Assembly (NCBI GenBank): GCA_946800325.1
Contig: OX326958.1
Location: forward strand, 1,684,001 to 1,748,000
Direction of reading: 5' to 3'
Source of the DNA: Luzula sylvatica
Taxonomy: Eukaryota; Streptophyta; Magnoliopsida; Poales; Juncaceae
Length of the DNA stretch: 64,000 nucleotides
A model generated the notes under the pieces. The model ran no database searches. It was given only the letters and a program-made list of their open reading frames with translations, and was not told the DNA's origin. Positions 1 to 13,979 of this stretch are shown in pieces (the stretch's first letter is position 1; the number at the start of each line of letters is the position of its first letter). The position numbers and the translations under genes were made by a program.

Positions 1-1365
1 TCCAATAACGTGTTTTTAGATCATTTGTATCGTATCTTTTACTACATAACTTTTCACCAAATTTCACAAACACTGAGAAAGTTTGTTTTTCGATTCAAAA
101 CAAGATTTTAACGCTTTGAGGAGTTCAAATAACGCATTTTTAGATCATTTGTATCGTATCTTTTACTACATAACTTTTCACCAAATTTCACAAACACTAA
201 GAAAATTTGTTTTTCGAATCAAAACAAGATTATAACGCTTTGAGGAGTTCAAATAACGTGTTTTTAGATCATTTGTATCGTATCTTTTACTACATAACTT
301 TTCACCAAATTTCACAAACACTAAGAAAGTTTGTTTTTCGATTCAAAACAAGATTTTAACGCTTTGAGGAGTTCGAATAACGCATTTTTATATCATTTGT
401 ATCGTATCTTTTACTACATAACTTTTCACCAAATTTCACAAACACTAAGAAAGTTTGTTTTTCGATTCAAAACAAGATTTTAACGCTTTGAGGAGTTCAA
501 ATAACGTGTTTTTAGATCATTTGTATCGTATCTTTTACTACATTACTTTTCACCAAATTTCACAAACACTAAGAATGTTTGTTTTTCGATTCAAAACAAA
601 ATTTTAACGCTTTGAGGAGTTCAAATAACTTGTTTTTAGATCATTTGTATCGTATCTTTTACTACATAACTTTTCACCAAATTTCACAAACACTAAGAAT
701 GTTTGTTTTTCGATTCAAAACAAGATTTTAACGCTTTGTGGAGTTCAAATAACGTGTTTTTAGATCGTTTGTATCGTATCTTTTACTACATAACTTTTCA
801 CCAAATTTCACAAACACTAAGAAAGTCTGTTTTTCGATTCAAAACAAGATTTTAACGCTTTGAGGAGTTCAAATAACGTGTTTTGAGATCATTTGTATCG
901 TATCTTTTACTACATAACTTTTCACCAAATTTCACAAACACTAAGAAAGTTTGTTTTCCGATTCAAAACAAGATTTTAACGCTTTGAGGGGTTCAAATAA
1001 CGCGTTTTTAGATCATTTGTATCGTATCTTTTACTACATTACTTTTCACCAAATTTCACAAACACTAATAAAGTTGGTTTTTCGATTCAAAACAAGATTT
1101 TAACGCTTTGAGGAGTTCAAATAACGCATTTTTAGATCATTTGTATCGTATCTTTTACTACGTAACTTTTCCCCAAATTTCACAAACACTAAGAAAGTTT
1201 GTTTTTCGATTCAAAACAAGATTTTAACGCTTTGAGGAGTTCAAATGACGTGTTTTTAGATCATTTGTATCGTATCTTTTACTACATAACTTTTCACCAA
1301 ATTTCACAAACACTAAGAATGTTTGTTTTTCGATTCAAAACAAGATTTTAACGCTTTGAGGAGTC

Positions 1366-3106
1366 GAAATAACGTGTTTTTAGATCATTTGTATCGTATC
1401 TTTTACTACATAACTTTTCACCAAATTTCACAAACACTAAGAAAGTTTGTTTTTCGATTCAAAACAAGATTTCAACGCTTTGAGGAGTTCCAATAACGTG
1501 TTTTTAGATCATTTGTATCGTATCTTTTACTACATAACTTTTCACCAAATTTCACAAACACTGAGAAAGTATGTTTTTCGATTCAAAACAAGATTTTAAC
1601 GCTTTGAGGAGTTCAAATAACGCTTTTCACCAAATTTCACAAACACTAAGAAAGTTTATTTTTCGATTCAAAACAAGATTTTAACGCTTTGAGGAGTTCA
1701 AATAACGTGTTTTTAGATCATTTGTATCGTATCTTTTACAACATAACTTTTCACCAAATTTCACAAACACTAAGAAAGTTTGTTTTTCGATTCAAAACAA
1801 GATTTTAACGCTTTGAGGAGTTCGAATAACGCATTTTTAGATCATTTGTATCGTATCTTTTACAACATAACTTTTCACCAAATTTCACAAACACTAAGAA
1901 AGTTTGTTTTTCGATTCAAAACAAGATTTTAACGCTTTGAGGAGTTCAAATAACGTGTTTTTAGATCATTTGTATCGTATCTTTTACTACATAACTTTTC
2001 ACCAAATATCACAAACACTAAGAAAGTTTGTTTTTCGATTCAAAACAAGATTTTAACGCTTAGAGGAGTTCAAATAACTTGTTTTTATATCATTTGTATC
2101 GTATCTTTTACTACATAACTTTTCACCAAATTTCACATACACTAAGAAATATTATTTTTTGATTCAAAACAAGATTTTAACGCTTTGAGGAGTTCAAATA
2201 ACGTGTTTTTAGATCATTTGTATCGTATCTTTTACTACATAACTTTTCACCAAATTTCACAAACACTAAAAAAGTTTGTTTTTCGATTCAAAACAAGATT
2301 TCAACGCTTTGAGGAGTTCCAATAACGTGTTTTTAGATCATTTGTATCGTATCTTTTACTACATAACTTTTCACCAAATTTCACAAACACTGAGAAAGTT
2401 TGTTTTTCGATTCAAAACAAGATTTTAACGCTTTGAGGAGTTCAAATAACGTGTTTTTAGATCATTTGTATCGTATCTTTTACTACATAACTTTTCACGA
2501 AATTTCACAAACACTAAGAAAGTTTGTTTTTCGATTCAAAACAAGATTTTAACGCTTTGTGGAGTTCAAATAACGTGTTTTTAGATCGTTTGTATCGTAT
2601 CTTTTACTACATAACTTTTCACCAAATTTCACAAACACTAAGAAAGTCTGTTTTTCGATTCAAAACAAGATTTTAACGCTTTGAGGAGTTCAAATAACGT
2701 GTTTTGAGATCATTTGTATCGTATCTTTTACTACATAACTTTTCACCAAATTTCACAAACACTAAGAAAGTTTGTTTTCCGATTCAAAACAAGATTTTAA
2801 CGCTTTGAGGGGTTCAAATAACGCGTTTTTAGATCATTTGTATCGTATCTTTTACTACATTACTTTTCACCAAATTTCACAAACACTAATAAAGTTGGTT
2901 TTTCGATTCAAAACAAGATTTTAACGCTTTGAGGAGTTCAAATAACGCATTTTTAGATCATTTGTATCGTATCTTTTACTACGTAACTTTTCCCCAAATT
3001 TCACAAACACTAACAAAGTTTGTTTTTCGATTCAAAACAAGATTTTAACGCTTTGAGGAGTTCAAATGACGTGTTTTTAGATCATTTGTATCGTATCTTT
3101 TACTAC
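1366..3106 (+). repeat. Segment duplicated 16,052 bp downstream (retrotransposon-free copy)
   Basis: This block matches 17418-19158 at a constant offset of 16,052 bp, including private variants such as GAAAGTATGTTTTTC (near 1567 and 17620) and AATATTATTTTTTG (near 2150 and 18200). After the retrotransposon the match continues: 3107 onwards pairs with 25631 onwards, to about 6494 and 28895, with one monomer missing near 25795. The copy here has the intact monomer at 3102-3110 where the other copy carries the element, so it serves as an empty insertion site. Confidence 0.85.
1614..1698 (+). repeat. 85-bp deleted monomer class (type example)
   Basis: A unit lacking 39 bp between AACG and CTTTTCACC. 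The lost segment is bracketed by ATAACG and ATAACT, so slippage or recombination between these short near-repeats explains the deletion. Further copies begin at 5046, 7858, 8687, 9639, 12451, 13280, 16465, 17666, 27447, 28896, 29725, 32537, 33366, 36178, 37007 and 63614 (17 in total). All share the same breakpoint and the same TTTATTTTTCG variant, so they descend from one event and were spread by duplication. Confidence 0.93.
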
Positions 3107-3186
3107 ATAACTTTTCACCAAATTTCACAAACACTGAGAAAGTTTGTTTTTCGATTCATAACAAGATTTTAACGCTTTGAGGAGTT

Positions 3187-3309
3187 CAAATAATGTGTTT
3201 TTAGATCATTTGTATCGTATCTTTTACTACATAACTTTTGAACAAATTTCACAAACACTAAGAAAGTTTGTTTTCGATTCAAAACAAGATTTTAACGCTT
3301 TGAGGAGTT
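3187..3309 (+). repeat. 123-bp monomer class with AATG variant (type example)
   Basis: One T is missing from the T-run before CGATTC, giving a 123-bp unit. This class usually carries AATGTG instead of AACGTG and AACAAATTT instead of ACCAAATTT. Because 123 is divisible by three while 124 is not, the reading frame persists across two units and makes the recurring short open frames, for example at 6733, 11326, 31412, 35053, 43155 and 57284. These are not judged to be genes. Confidence 0.9.
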
Positions 3310-4793
3310 CAAATAACGTGTTTTTAGATCGTTTGTATCGTATCTTTCGCTACATAACTTTTCACCAAATTTCACAAACACTAAGAAAGTTTGTTTTCCG
3401 ATTCAAAACAAGATTTTAACGCTTTGAGGAGTTCAAATAACGTGTTTTTAGATCATTTGTATCGTATCTTTTACTACATAACTTTTCACCAAATTTCACA
3501 TACACTAAGAAAGTTTGTTTTTCGATTCAAAACAAGATTTTAATGCTTTGAGGAGTTCAAATAACGTGTTTTTAGATCGTTTGTATCGTATCTTTTGCTA
3601 CATAACTTTTCACCAAATTTCACAAACACTAAGAAAGTTTGTTTTTCGATTCAAAACAAGATTTTAACGCTTTGAGGAGTTCAAATAACGTGTTTTTAGA
3701 TCATTTGTATCGTATCTTTTACTACATTACTTTTCACCAAATTTCACAAACACTAAGAATGTTTGTTTTTCGATTCAAAACAAGATTTTAACGCTTTGAG
3801 GAGTTCAAATAACTTGTTTTTAGATCATTTGTATCGTATCTTTTACTACATAACTTTTCACCAAATTTCACAAACACTAAGAATGTTTGTTTTTCGATTC
3901 AAAACAAGATTTTAACGCTTTGAGGAGTTGAAATAACGTGTTTTTAGATCGTTTGTATCGTATCTTTTGCTACATAACTTTTCACCAAATTTCACAAACA
4001 CTAAGAAAGTTTGTTTTTCGATTCAAAACAAGATTTCAACGCTTTGAGGAGTTCCAATAACGTGTTTTTAGATCATTTGTATCGTATCTTTTACTACATA
4101 ACTTTTCACCAAATTTCACAAACACTGAGAAAGTTTGTTTTTCGATTCAAAACAAGATTTTAACGCTTTGAGGAGTTCAAATAACGCATTTTTAGATCAT
4201 TTGTATCGTATCTTTTACTACATAACTTTTCACCAAATTTCACAAACACTAAGAAAATTTGTTTTTCGAATCAAAACAAGATTATAACGCTTTGAGGAGT
4301 TCAAATAACGTGTTTTTAGATCATTTGTATCGTATCTTTTACTACATAACTTTTCACCAAATTTCACAAACACTAAGAAAGTTTGTTTTTCGATTCAAAA
4401 CAAGATTTTAACGCTTTGAGGAGTTCGAATAACGCATTTTTATATCATTTGTATCGTATCTTTTACTACATAACTTTTCACCAAATTTCACAAACACTAA
4501 GAAAGTTTGTTTTTCGATTCAAAACAAGATTTTAACGCTTTGAGGAGTTCAAATAACGTGTTTTTAGATCATTTGTATCGTATCTTTTACTACATTACTT
4601 TTCACCAAATTTCACAAACACTAAGAATGTTTGTTTTTCGATTCAAAACAAAATTTTAACGCTTTGAGGAGTTCAAATAACTTGTTTTTAGATCATTTGT
4701 ATCGTATCTTTTACTACATAACTTTTCACCAAATTTCACAAACACTAAGAATGTTTGTTTTTCGATTCAAAACAAGATTTTAACGCTTTGAGG

Positions 4794-7700
4794 AGTTGAA
4801 ATAACGTGTTTTTAGATCATTTGTATCGTATCTTTTACTACATAACTTTTCACGAAATTTCACAAACACTAAGAAAGTTTGTTTTTCGATTCAAAACAAG
4901 ATTTCAACGCTTTGAGGAGTTCCAATAACGTGTTTTTAGATCATTTGTATCGTATCTTTTACTACATAACTTTTCACCAAATTTCACAAACACTGAGAAA
5001 GTTTGTTTTTCGATTCAAAACAAGATTTTAACGCTTTGAGGAGTTCAAATAACGCTTTTCACCAAATTTCACAAACACTAAGAAAGTTTATTTTTCGATT
5101 CAAAACAAGATTTTAACGCTTTGAAGAGTTCAAATAACGTGTTTTTAGATCATTTGTATCGTATCTTTTACAACATAACTTTTCACCAAATTTCACAAAC
5201 ACTAAGAAAGTTTGTTTTTCGATTCAAAACAAGATTTTAACGCTTTGAGGAGTTCGAATAACGCATTTTTAGATCATTTGTATCGTATCTTTTACAACAT
5301 AACTTTTCACCAAATTTCACAAACACTAAGAAAGTTTGTTTTTCGATTCAAAACAAGATTTTAACGCTTTGAGGAGTTCAAATAACGTGTTTTTAGATCA
5401 TTTGTATCGTATCTTTTACTACATAACTTTTCACCAAATATCACAAACACTAAGAAAGTTTGTTTTTCGATTCAAAACAAGATTTTAACGCTTAGAGGAG
5501 TTCAAATAACTTGTTTTTATATCATTTGTATCGTATCTTTTACTACATAACTTTTCACCAAATTTCACATACACTAAGAAATATTGTTTTTTGATTCAAA
5601 ACAAGATTTTAACGCTTTGAGGAGTTCAAATAACGTGTTTTTAGATCATTTGTATCGTATCTTTTACTACATAACTTTTCACCAAATTTCACAAACACTA
5701 AAAAAGTTTGTTTTTCGATTCAAAACAAGATTTCAACGCTTTGAGGAGTTCCAATAACGTGTTTTTAGATCATTTGTATCGTATCTTTTACTACATAACT
5801 TTTCACCAAATTTCACAAACACTGAGAAAGTTTGTTTTTCGATTCAAAACAAGATTTTAACGCTTTGAGGAGTTGAAATAACGTGTTTTTAGATCATTTG
5901 TATCGTATCTTTTACTACATAACTTTTCACCAAATTTCACAAACACTAAGAAAGTTTGTTTTTCGATTCAAAACAAGATTTTAACGCTTTGAGGAGTTCA
6001 AATAACTTGGTTTCAGATCATTTGTATCTTATCTTTTACTACATAACTTTTCACCAAATTCTACAAACACTCATTAAGTTTGTTTTTCTATTCAAAACAA
6101 GTTTTTAACGCTTTGTGGAGTTCAAATAACGTGTTTTTAGATCGTTTGTATCGTATCTTTTACTACATAACTTTTCACCAAATTTCACAAACACTAAGAA
6201 AGTCTGTTTTTCGATTCAAAACAAGATTTTAACGCTTTGAGGAGTTCAAATAACGTGTTTTGAGATCATTTGTATCGTATCTTTTACTACATAACTTTTC
6301 ACCAAATTTCACAAACACTAAGAAAGTTTGTTTTCCGATTCAAAACAAGATTTTAACGCTTTGAGGGGTTCAAATAACGCGTTTTTAGATCATTTGTATC
6401 GTATCTTTTACTACATTACTTTTCACCAAATTTCACAAACACTAATAAAGTTGGTTTTTCGATTCAAAACAAGATTTTAACGCTTTGAGGAGTTCAAATA
6501 ACGCATTTTTAGATCATTTGTATCGTATCTTTTACTACGTAACTTTTCCCCAAATTTCACAAACACTAAGAAAGTTTGTTTTTCGATTCAAAACAAGATT
6601 TTAACGCTCTGAGGAGTTCAAATGACGTGTTTTTAGATCATTTGTATCGTATCTTTTACTACATAACTTTTCACCAAATTTCACAAACACTGAGAAAGTT
6701 TGTTTTTCGATTCATAACAAGATTTTAACGCTTTGAGGAGTTCAAATAATGTGGTTTTAGATCATTTGTATCGTATCTTTTACTACATAACTTTTCAACA
6801 AATTTCACAAACACTAAGAAAGTTTGTTTTCGATTCAAAACAAGATTTTAACGCTTTGAGGAGTTCAAATAACGTGTTTTTAGATCGTTTGTATCGTATC
6901 TTTCGCTACATAACTTTTCACCAAATTTCACAAACACTAAGAAAGTTTGTTTTCCGATTCAAAACAAGATTTTAACGCTTTGAGGAGTTCAAATAACGTG
7001 TTTTTAGATCATTTGTATCGTATCTTTTACTACATAACTTTTCACCAAATTTCACATACACTAAGAAAGTTTGTTTTTCGATTCAAAACAAGATTTTAAC
7101 GCTTTGAGGAGTTCAAATAACGCATTTTTAGATCATTTGTATCGTATCTTTTACTACATAATTTTTCACCAAATTTCACAAACACTAAGAAAGTTTGTTT
7201 TTCGATTCAAAACAAGAGTTTAACTCTTTGAGGAGTTCAAATAACGTGTTTTTAGATCGTTTGTATCGTATCTTTTGCTACATAACTTTTCACCAAATTT
7301 CACAAACACTAAGAAAGTTTGTTTTTCGATTCAAAACAAGATTTTTACGCTTTGAGAAGTTCAAATAACGTGTTTTTAGATAATTTGTATCGTATCTTTT
7401 ACTACATAACTTTTCACCAAATTTCACAAACACTAAGAAAGTTTGTTTTTCGATTCAAAACAAGATTTTAACGCTTTGAGGAGTTCAAATAACGTGTTTT
7501 GAGATCATTTGTATCGTATCTTTTACTACATAACTTTTCACCAAATTTCACAAACACTAAGAAAGTTTGTTTTCCGATTCAAAACAACATTTTAACGCTT
7601 TGAGGAGTTCAAATAACGTGTTTTTAGATCATTTGTATCGTATCTTTTACTACATAACTTTTCACCAAATTTCACATACACTAAGAAAGTTTGTTTTTCG

Positions 7701-9386
7701 ATTCAAAACAAGATTTCAACGCTTTGAGGAGTTCCAATAACGTGTTTTTAGATCATTTGTATCGTATCTTTTACTACATAACTTTTCACCAAATTTCACA
7801 AACACTGAGAAAGTTTGTTTTTCGATTCAAAACAAGATTTTAACGCTTTGAGGAGTTCAAATAACGCTTTTCACCAAATTTCACAAACACTAAGAAAGTT
7901 TATTTTTCGATTCAAAACAAGATTTTAACGCTTTGAGGAGTTCAAATAACGTGTTTTTAGATCATTTGTATCGTATCTTTTACAACATAACTTTTCACCA
8001 AATTTCACAAACACTAAGAAAGTTTGTTTTTCGATTCAAAACAAGATTTTAACGCTTTGAGGAGTTCGAATAACGCATTTTTAGATCATTTGTATCGTAT
8101 CTTTTACTACATAACTTTTCACCAAATTTCACAAACACTAAGAAAGTTTGTTTTTCGATTCAAAACAAGATTTTAACGCTTTGAGGAGTTCAAATAACGT
8201 GTTTTTAGATCATTTGTATCGTATCTTTTACTACATTACTTTTCACCAAATTTCACAAACACTAAGAATGTTTGTTTTTCGATTCAAAACAAGATTTTAA
8301 CGCTTTGAGGAGTTCAAATAACTTGTTTTTAGATCATTTGTATCGTATCTTTTACTACATAACTTTTCACCAAATTTCACAAACACTAAGAATGTTTGTT
8401 TTTCGATTCAAAACAAGATTTTAACGCTTTGAGGAGTCGAAATAACGTGTTTTTAGATCATTTGTATCGTATCTTTTACTACATAACTTTTCACCAAATT
8501 TCACAAACACTAAGAAAGTTTGTTTTTCGATTCAAAGAAAGATTTCAACGCTTTGAGGAGTTCCAATAACGTGTTTTTAGATCATTTGTATCGTATCTTT
8601 TACTACATAACTTTTCACCAAATTTCACAAACACTGAGAAAGTTTGTTTTTCGATTCAAAACAAGATTTTAACGCTTTGAGGAGTTCAAATAACGCTTTT
8701 CACCAAATTTCACAAACACTAAGAAAGTTTATTTTTCGATTCAAAACAAGATTTTAACGCTTTGAGGAGTTCAAATAACGTGTTTTTAGATCATTTGTAT
8801 CGTATCTTTTACAACATAACTTTTCACCAAATTTCACAAACACTAAGAAAGTTTGTTTTTCGATTCAAAACAAGATTTTAACGCTTTGAGGAGTTCGAAT
8901 AACGCATTTTTAGATCATTTGTATCGTATCTTTTACAACATAACTTTTCACCAAATTTCACAAACACTAAGAAAGTTTGGTTTTCGATTCAAAACAAGAT
9001 TTTAACGCTTTGAGGAGTTCAAATAACGTGTTTTTAGATCATTTGTATCGTATCTTTTACTACATAACTTTTCACCAAATATCACAAACACTAAGAAAGT
9101 TTGTTTTTCGATTCAAAACAAGATTTTAACGCTTAGAGCAGTTCAAATAACTTGTTTTTATATCATTTGTATCGTATCTTTTACTACATAACTTTTCACC
9201 AAATTTCACATACACTAAGAACGTTTGTTTTCGATTCAAAACAAGATTTTAACGCTTTGAGGAGTTCAAATAACGTGTTTTTAGATCGTTTGTATCGTAT
9301 CTTTCGCTACCTAACTTTTCACCAAATTTCACAAACACTAAGAAAGTTTGTTTTCCGATTCAAAACAAGATTTTAACGCTTTGAGG
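4794..9386 (+). repeat. 4,593-bp higher-order repeat, copy 1 (38 units)
   Basis: Diagnostic variants recur exactly 4,593 bp later: CACGAAATT near 4853 and 9446, GAAGAGTTC near 5123 and 9716, the 85-bp units at 5046, 7858 and 8687, and CTACCTAA near 9310 and 13903. The length equals 38 monomers, of which three are 85 bp and two are 123 bp. Boundaries are placed at a monomer edge and may be off by part of a unit. Confidence 0.88.
5999..6122 (+). repeat. Most divergent monomer class (CTTGGTTTCAG type)
   Basis: This unit differs from the common monomer at more places than any other class: CTTGGTTTCAG at its head, ATTCTACAAACACTC in the middle, CTATTCAAAAC and AAGTTTTTAACG near its end. Related units occur near 10599, 28407, 30686, 34326, 41188, 47633 and 55317. 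Each is followed by the same class with GATCGTT and AGTCTG, so it marks a fixed position inside the higher-order repeats. Confidence 0.88.
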
Positions 9387-12300
9387 AGTTGAAATAACGT
9401 GTTTTTAGATCATTTGTATCGTATCTTTTACTACATAACTTTTCACGAAATTTCACAAACACTAAGAAAGTTTGTTTTTCGATTCAAAACAAGATTTCAA
9501 CGCTTTGAGGAGTTCCAATAACGTGTTTTTAGATCATTTGTATCGTATCTTTTACTACATAACTTTTCACCAAATTTCACAAACACTGAGAAAGTTTGTT
9601 TTTCGATTCAAAACAAGATTTTAACGCTTTGAGGAGTTCAAATAACGCTTTTCACCAAATTTCACAAACACTAAGAAAGTTTATTTTTCGATTCAAAACA
9701 AGATTTTGACGCTTTGAAGAGTTCAAATAACGTGTTTTTAGATCATTTGTATCGTATCTTTTACAACATAACTTTTCACCAAATTTCACAAACACTAAGA
9801 AAGTTTGTTTTTCGATTCAAAACAAGATTTTAACGCTTTGAGGAGTTCGAATAACGCATTTTTAGATCATTTGTATCGTATCTTTTACAACATAACTTTT
9901 CACCAAATTTCACAAACACTAAGAAAGTTTGTTTTTCGATTCAAAACAAGATTTTAACGCTTTGAGGAGTTCAAATAACGTGTTTTTAGATCATTTGTAT
10001 CGTATCTTTTACTACATAACTTTTCACCAAATATCACAAACACTAAGAAAGTTTGTTTTTCGATTCAAAACAAGATTTTAACGCTTAGAGGAGTTCAAAT
10101 AACTTGTTTTTATATCATTTGTATCGTATCTTTTACTACATAACTTTTCACCAAATTTCACATACACTAAGAAATATTGTTTTTTGATTCAAAACAAGAT
10201 TTTAACGCTTTGAGGAGTTCAAATAACGTGTTTTTAGATCATTTGTATCGTATCTTTTACTACATAACTTTTCACCAAATTTCACAAACACTAAAAAAGT
10301 TTGTTTTTCGATTCAAAACAAGATTTCAACGCTTTGAGGAGTTCCAATAACGTGTTTTTAGATCATTTGTATCGTATCTTTTACTACATAACTTTTCACC
10401 AAATTTCACAAACACTGAGAAAGTTTGTTTTTCGATTCAAAACAAGATTTTAACGTTTTGAGGAGTTGAAATAACGTGTTTTTAGATCATTTGTATCGTA
10501 TCTTTTACTACATAACTTTTCACCAAATTTCACAAACACTAAGAAAGTTTGTTTTTCGATTCAAAACAAGATTTTAACGCTTTGAGGAGTTCAAATAACT
10601 TGGTTTCAGATCATTTGTATCTTATCTTTTACTACATAACTTTTCACCAAATTCTACAAACACTCAGTAAGATTGTTTTTCTATTCAAAACAAGTTTTTA
10701 ACGCTTTGTGGAGTTCAAATAACGTGTTTTTAGATCGTTTGTATCGTATCTTTTACTACATAACTTTTCACCAAATTTCACAAACACTAAGAAAGTCTGT
10801 TTTTCGATTCAAAACAAGATTTTAACGCTTTGAGGAGTTCAAATAACGTGTTTTGAGATCATTTGTATCGTATCTTTTACTACATAACTTTTCACCAAAT
10901 TTCACAAACACTAAGAAAGTTTGTTTTCCGATTCAAAACAAGATTTTAACGCTTTGAGGGGTTCAAATAACGCGTTTTTAGATCATTTGTATCGTATCTT
11001 TTACTACATTACTTTTCACCAAATTTCACAAACACTAATAAAGTTGGTTTTTCGATTCAAAACAAGATTTTAACGCTTTGAGGAGTTCAAATAACGCATT
11101 TTTAGATCATTTGTATCGTATCTTTTACTACGTAACTTTTCCCCAAATTTCACAAACACTAAGAAAGTTTGTTTTTCGATTCAAAACAAGATTTTAACGC
11201 TCTGAGGAGTTCAAATGACGTGTTTTTAGATCATTTGTATCGTATCTTTTACTACATAACTTTTCACCAAATTTCACAAACACTGAGAAAGTTTGTTTTT
11301 CGATTCATAACAAGATTTTAACGCTTTGAGGAGTTCAAATAATGTGTTTTTAGATCATTTGTATCGTATCTTTTACTACATAACTTTTCAACAAATTTCA
11401 CAAACACTAAGAAAGTTTGTTTTCGATTCAAAACAAGATTTTAACGCTTTGAGGAGTTCAAATAACGTGTTTTTAGATCGTTTGTATCGTATCTTTCGCT
11501 ACATAACTTTTCACCAAATTTCACAAACACTAAGAAAGTTTGTTTTCCGATTCAAAACAAGATTTTAACGCTTTGAGGAGTTCAAATAACGTGTTTTTAG
11601 ATCATTTGTATCGTATTTTTTACTACATAACTTTTCACCAAATTTCACATACACTAAGAAAGTTTGTTTTTCGATTCAAAACAAGATTTTAACGCTTTGA
11701 GGAGTTCAAATAACGCATTTTTAGATCATTTGTATCGTATCTTTTACTACATAATTTTTCACCAAATTTCACAAACACTAAGAAAGTTTGTTTTTCGATT
11801 CAAAACAAGATTTTAACTCTTTGAGGAGTTCAAATAACGTGTTTTTAGATCGTTTGTATCGTATCTTTTGCTACATAACTTTTCACCAAATTTCACAAAC
11901 ACTAAGAAAGTTTGTTTTTCGATTCAAAACAAGATTTTTACGCTTTGAGAAGTTCAAATAACGTGTTTTTAGATAATTTGTATCGTATCTTTTACTACAT
12001 AACTTTTCACCAAATTTCACAAACACTAAGAAAGTTTGTTTTTCGATTCAAAACAAGATTTTAACGCTTTGAGGAGTTCAAATAACGTGTTTTGAGATCA
12101 TTTGTATCGTATCTTTTACTACATAACTTTTCACCAAATTTCACAAACACTAAGAAAGTTTGTTTTCCGATTCAAAACAAGATTTTAACGCTTTGAGGAG
12201 TTCAAATAACGTGTTTTTAGATCATTTGTATCGTATCTTTTACTACATAACTTTTCACCAAATTTCACATACACTAAGAAAGTTTGTTTTTCGATTCAAA

Positions 12301-13979
12301 ACAAGATTTCAACGCTTTGAGGAGTTCCAATAACGTGTTTTTAGATCATTTGTATCGTATCTTTTACAACATAACTTTTCACCAAATTTCACAAACACTG
12401 AGAAAGTTTGTTTTTCGATTCAAAACAAGATTTTAACGCTTTGAGGAGTTCAAATAACGCTTTTCACCAAATTTCACAAACACTAAGAAAGTTTATTTTT
12501 CGATTCAAAACAAGATTTTAACGCTTTGAGGAGTTCAAATAACGTGTTTTTAGATCATTTGTATCGTATCTTTTACAACATAACTTTTCACCAAATTTCA
12601 CAAACACTAAGAAAGTTTGTTTTTCGATTCAAAACAAGATTTTAACGCTTTGAGGAGTTCGAATAACGCATTTTTAGATCATTTGTATCGTATCTTTTAC
12701 TACATAACTTTTCACCAAATTTCACAAACACTAAGAAAGTTTGTTTTTCGATTCAAAACAAGATTTTAACGCTTTGAGGAGTTCAAATAACGTGTTTTTA
12801 GATCATTTGTATCGTATCTTTTACTACATTACTTTTCACCAAATTTCACAAACACTAAGAATGTTTGTTTTTCGATTCAAAACAAGATTTTAACGCTTTG
12901 AGGAGTTCAAATAACTTGTTTTTAGATCATTTGTATCGTATCTTTTACTACATAACTTTTCACCAAATTTCACAAACACTAAGAATGTTTGTTTTTCGAT
13001 TCAAAACAAGATTTTAACGCTTTGAGGAGTCGAAATAACGTGTTTTTAGATCATTTGTATCGTATCTTTTACTACATAACTTTTCACCAAATTTCACAAA
13101 CACTAAGAAAGTTTGTTTTTCGATTCAAAGAAAGATTTCAACGCTTTGAGGAGTTCCAATAACGTGTTTTTAGATCATTTGTATCGTATCTTTTACTACA
13201 TAACTTTTCACCAAATTTCACAAACACTGAGAAAGTTTGTTTTTCGATTCAAAACAAGATTTTAACGCTTTGAGGAGTTCAAATAACGCTTTTCACCAAA
13301 TTTCACAAACACTAAGAAAGTTTATTTTTCGATTCAAAACAAGATTTTAACGCTTTGAGGAGTTCAAATAACGTGTTTTTAGATCATTTGTATCGTATCT
13401 TTTACAACATAACTTTTCACCAAATTTCACAAACACTAAGAAAGTTTGTTTTTCGATTCAAAACAAGATTTTAACGCTTTGAGGAGTTCGAATAACGCAT
13501 TTTTAGATCATTTGTATCGTATCTTTTACAACATAACTTTTCACCAAATTTCACAAACACTAAGAAAGTTTGGTTTTCGATTCAAAACAAGATTTTAACG
13601 CTTTGAGGAGTTCAAATAACGTGTTTTTAGATCATTTGTATCGTATCTTTTACTACATAACTTTTCACCAAATATCACAAACACTAAGAAAGTTTGTTTT
13701 TCGATTCAAAACAAGATTTTAACGCTTAGAGCAGTTCAAATAACTTGTTTTTATATCATTTGTATCGTATCTTTTACTACATAACTTTTCACCAAATTTC
13801 ACATACACTAAGAACGTTTGTTTTCGATTCAAAACAAGATTTTAACGCTTTGAGGAGTTCAAATAACGTGTTTTTAGATCGTTTGTATCGTATCTTTCGC
13901 TACCTAAGTTTTCACCAAATTTCACAAACACTAAGAAAGTTTGTTTTCCGATTCAAAACAAGATTTTAACGCTTTGAGG
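9387..13979 (+). repeat. 4,593-bp higher-order repeat, copy 2 (38 units)
   Basis: Direct tandem copy of the preceding block. Reading the two side by side I noted only about ten single-base differences, for example CAGTAAGATTG near 10665 against CATTAAGTTTG near 6072, and ACAACATAAC against ACTACATAAC near 12370 and 7777. Identity is therefore near 99.8%, which points to a recent duplication by unequal exchange or gene conversion. Confidence 0.88.

Noticed and set aside
90..107. CENP-B-box-like sequence TTCGATTCAAAACAAG in each monomer
   Set aside because: It matches the TTCG and the central A but lacks the CGGG half, so the essential bases for CENP-B binding are not present.
3177..3419. Recurring open frames of 74-91 codons with the same translation (RSSNNVFLDHLYR...), about 20 across the satellite
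   Set aside because: They start at TTG or GTG inside satellite monomers and exist only where a 123-bp unit keeps the frame across two repeats. They follow the repeat structure exactly and have no gene context.
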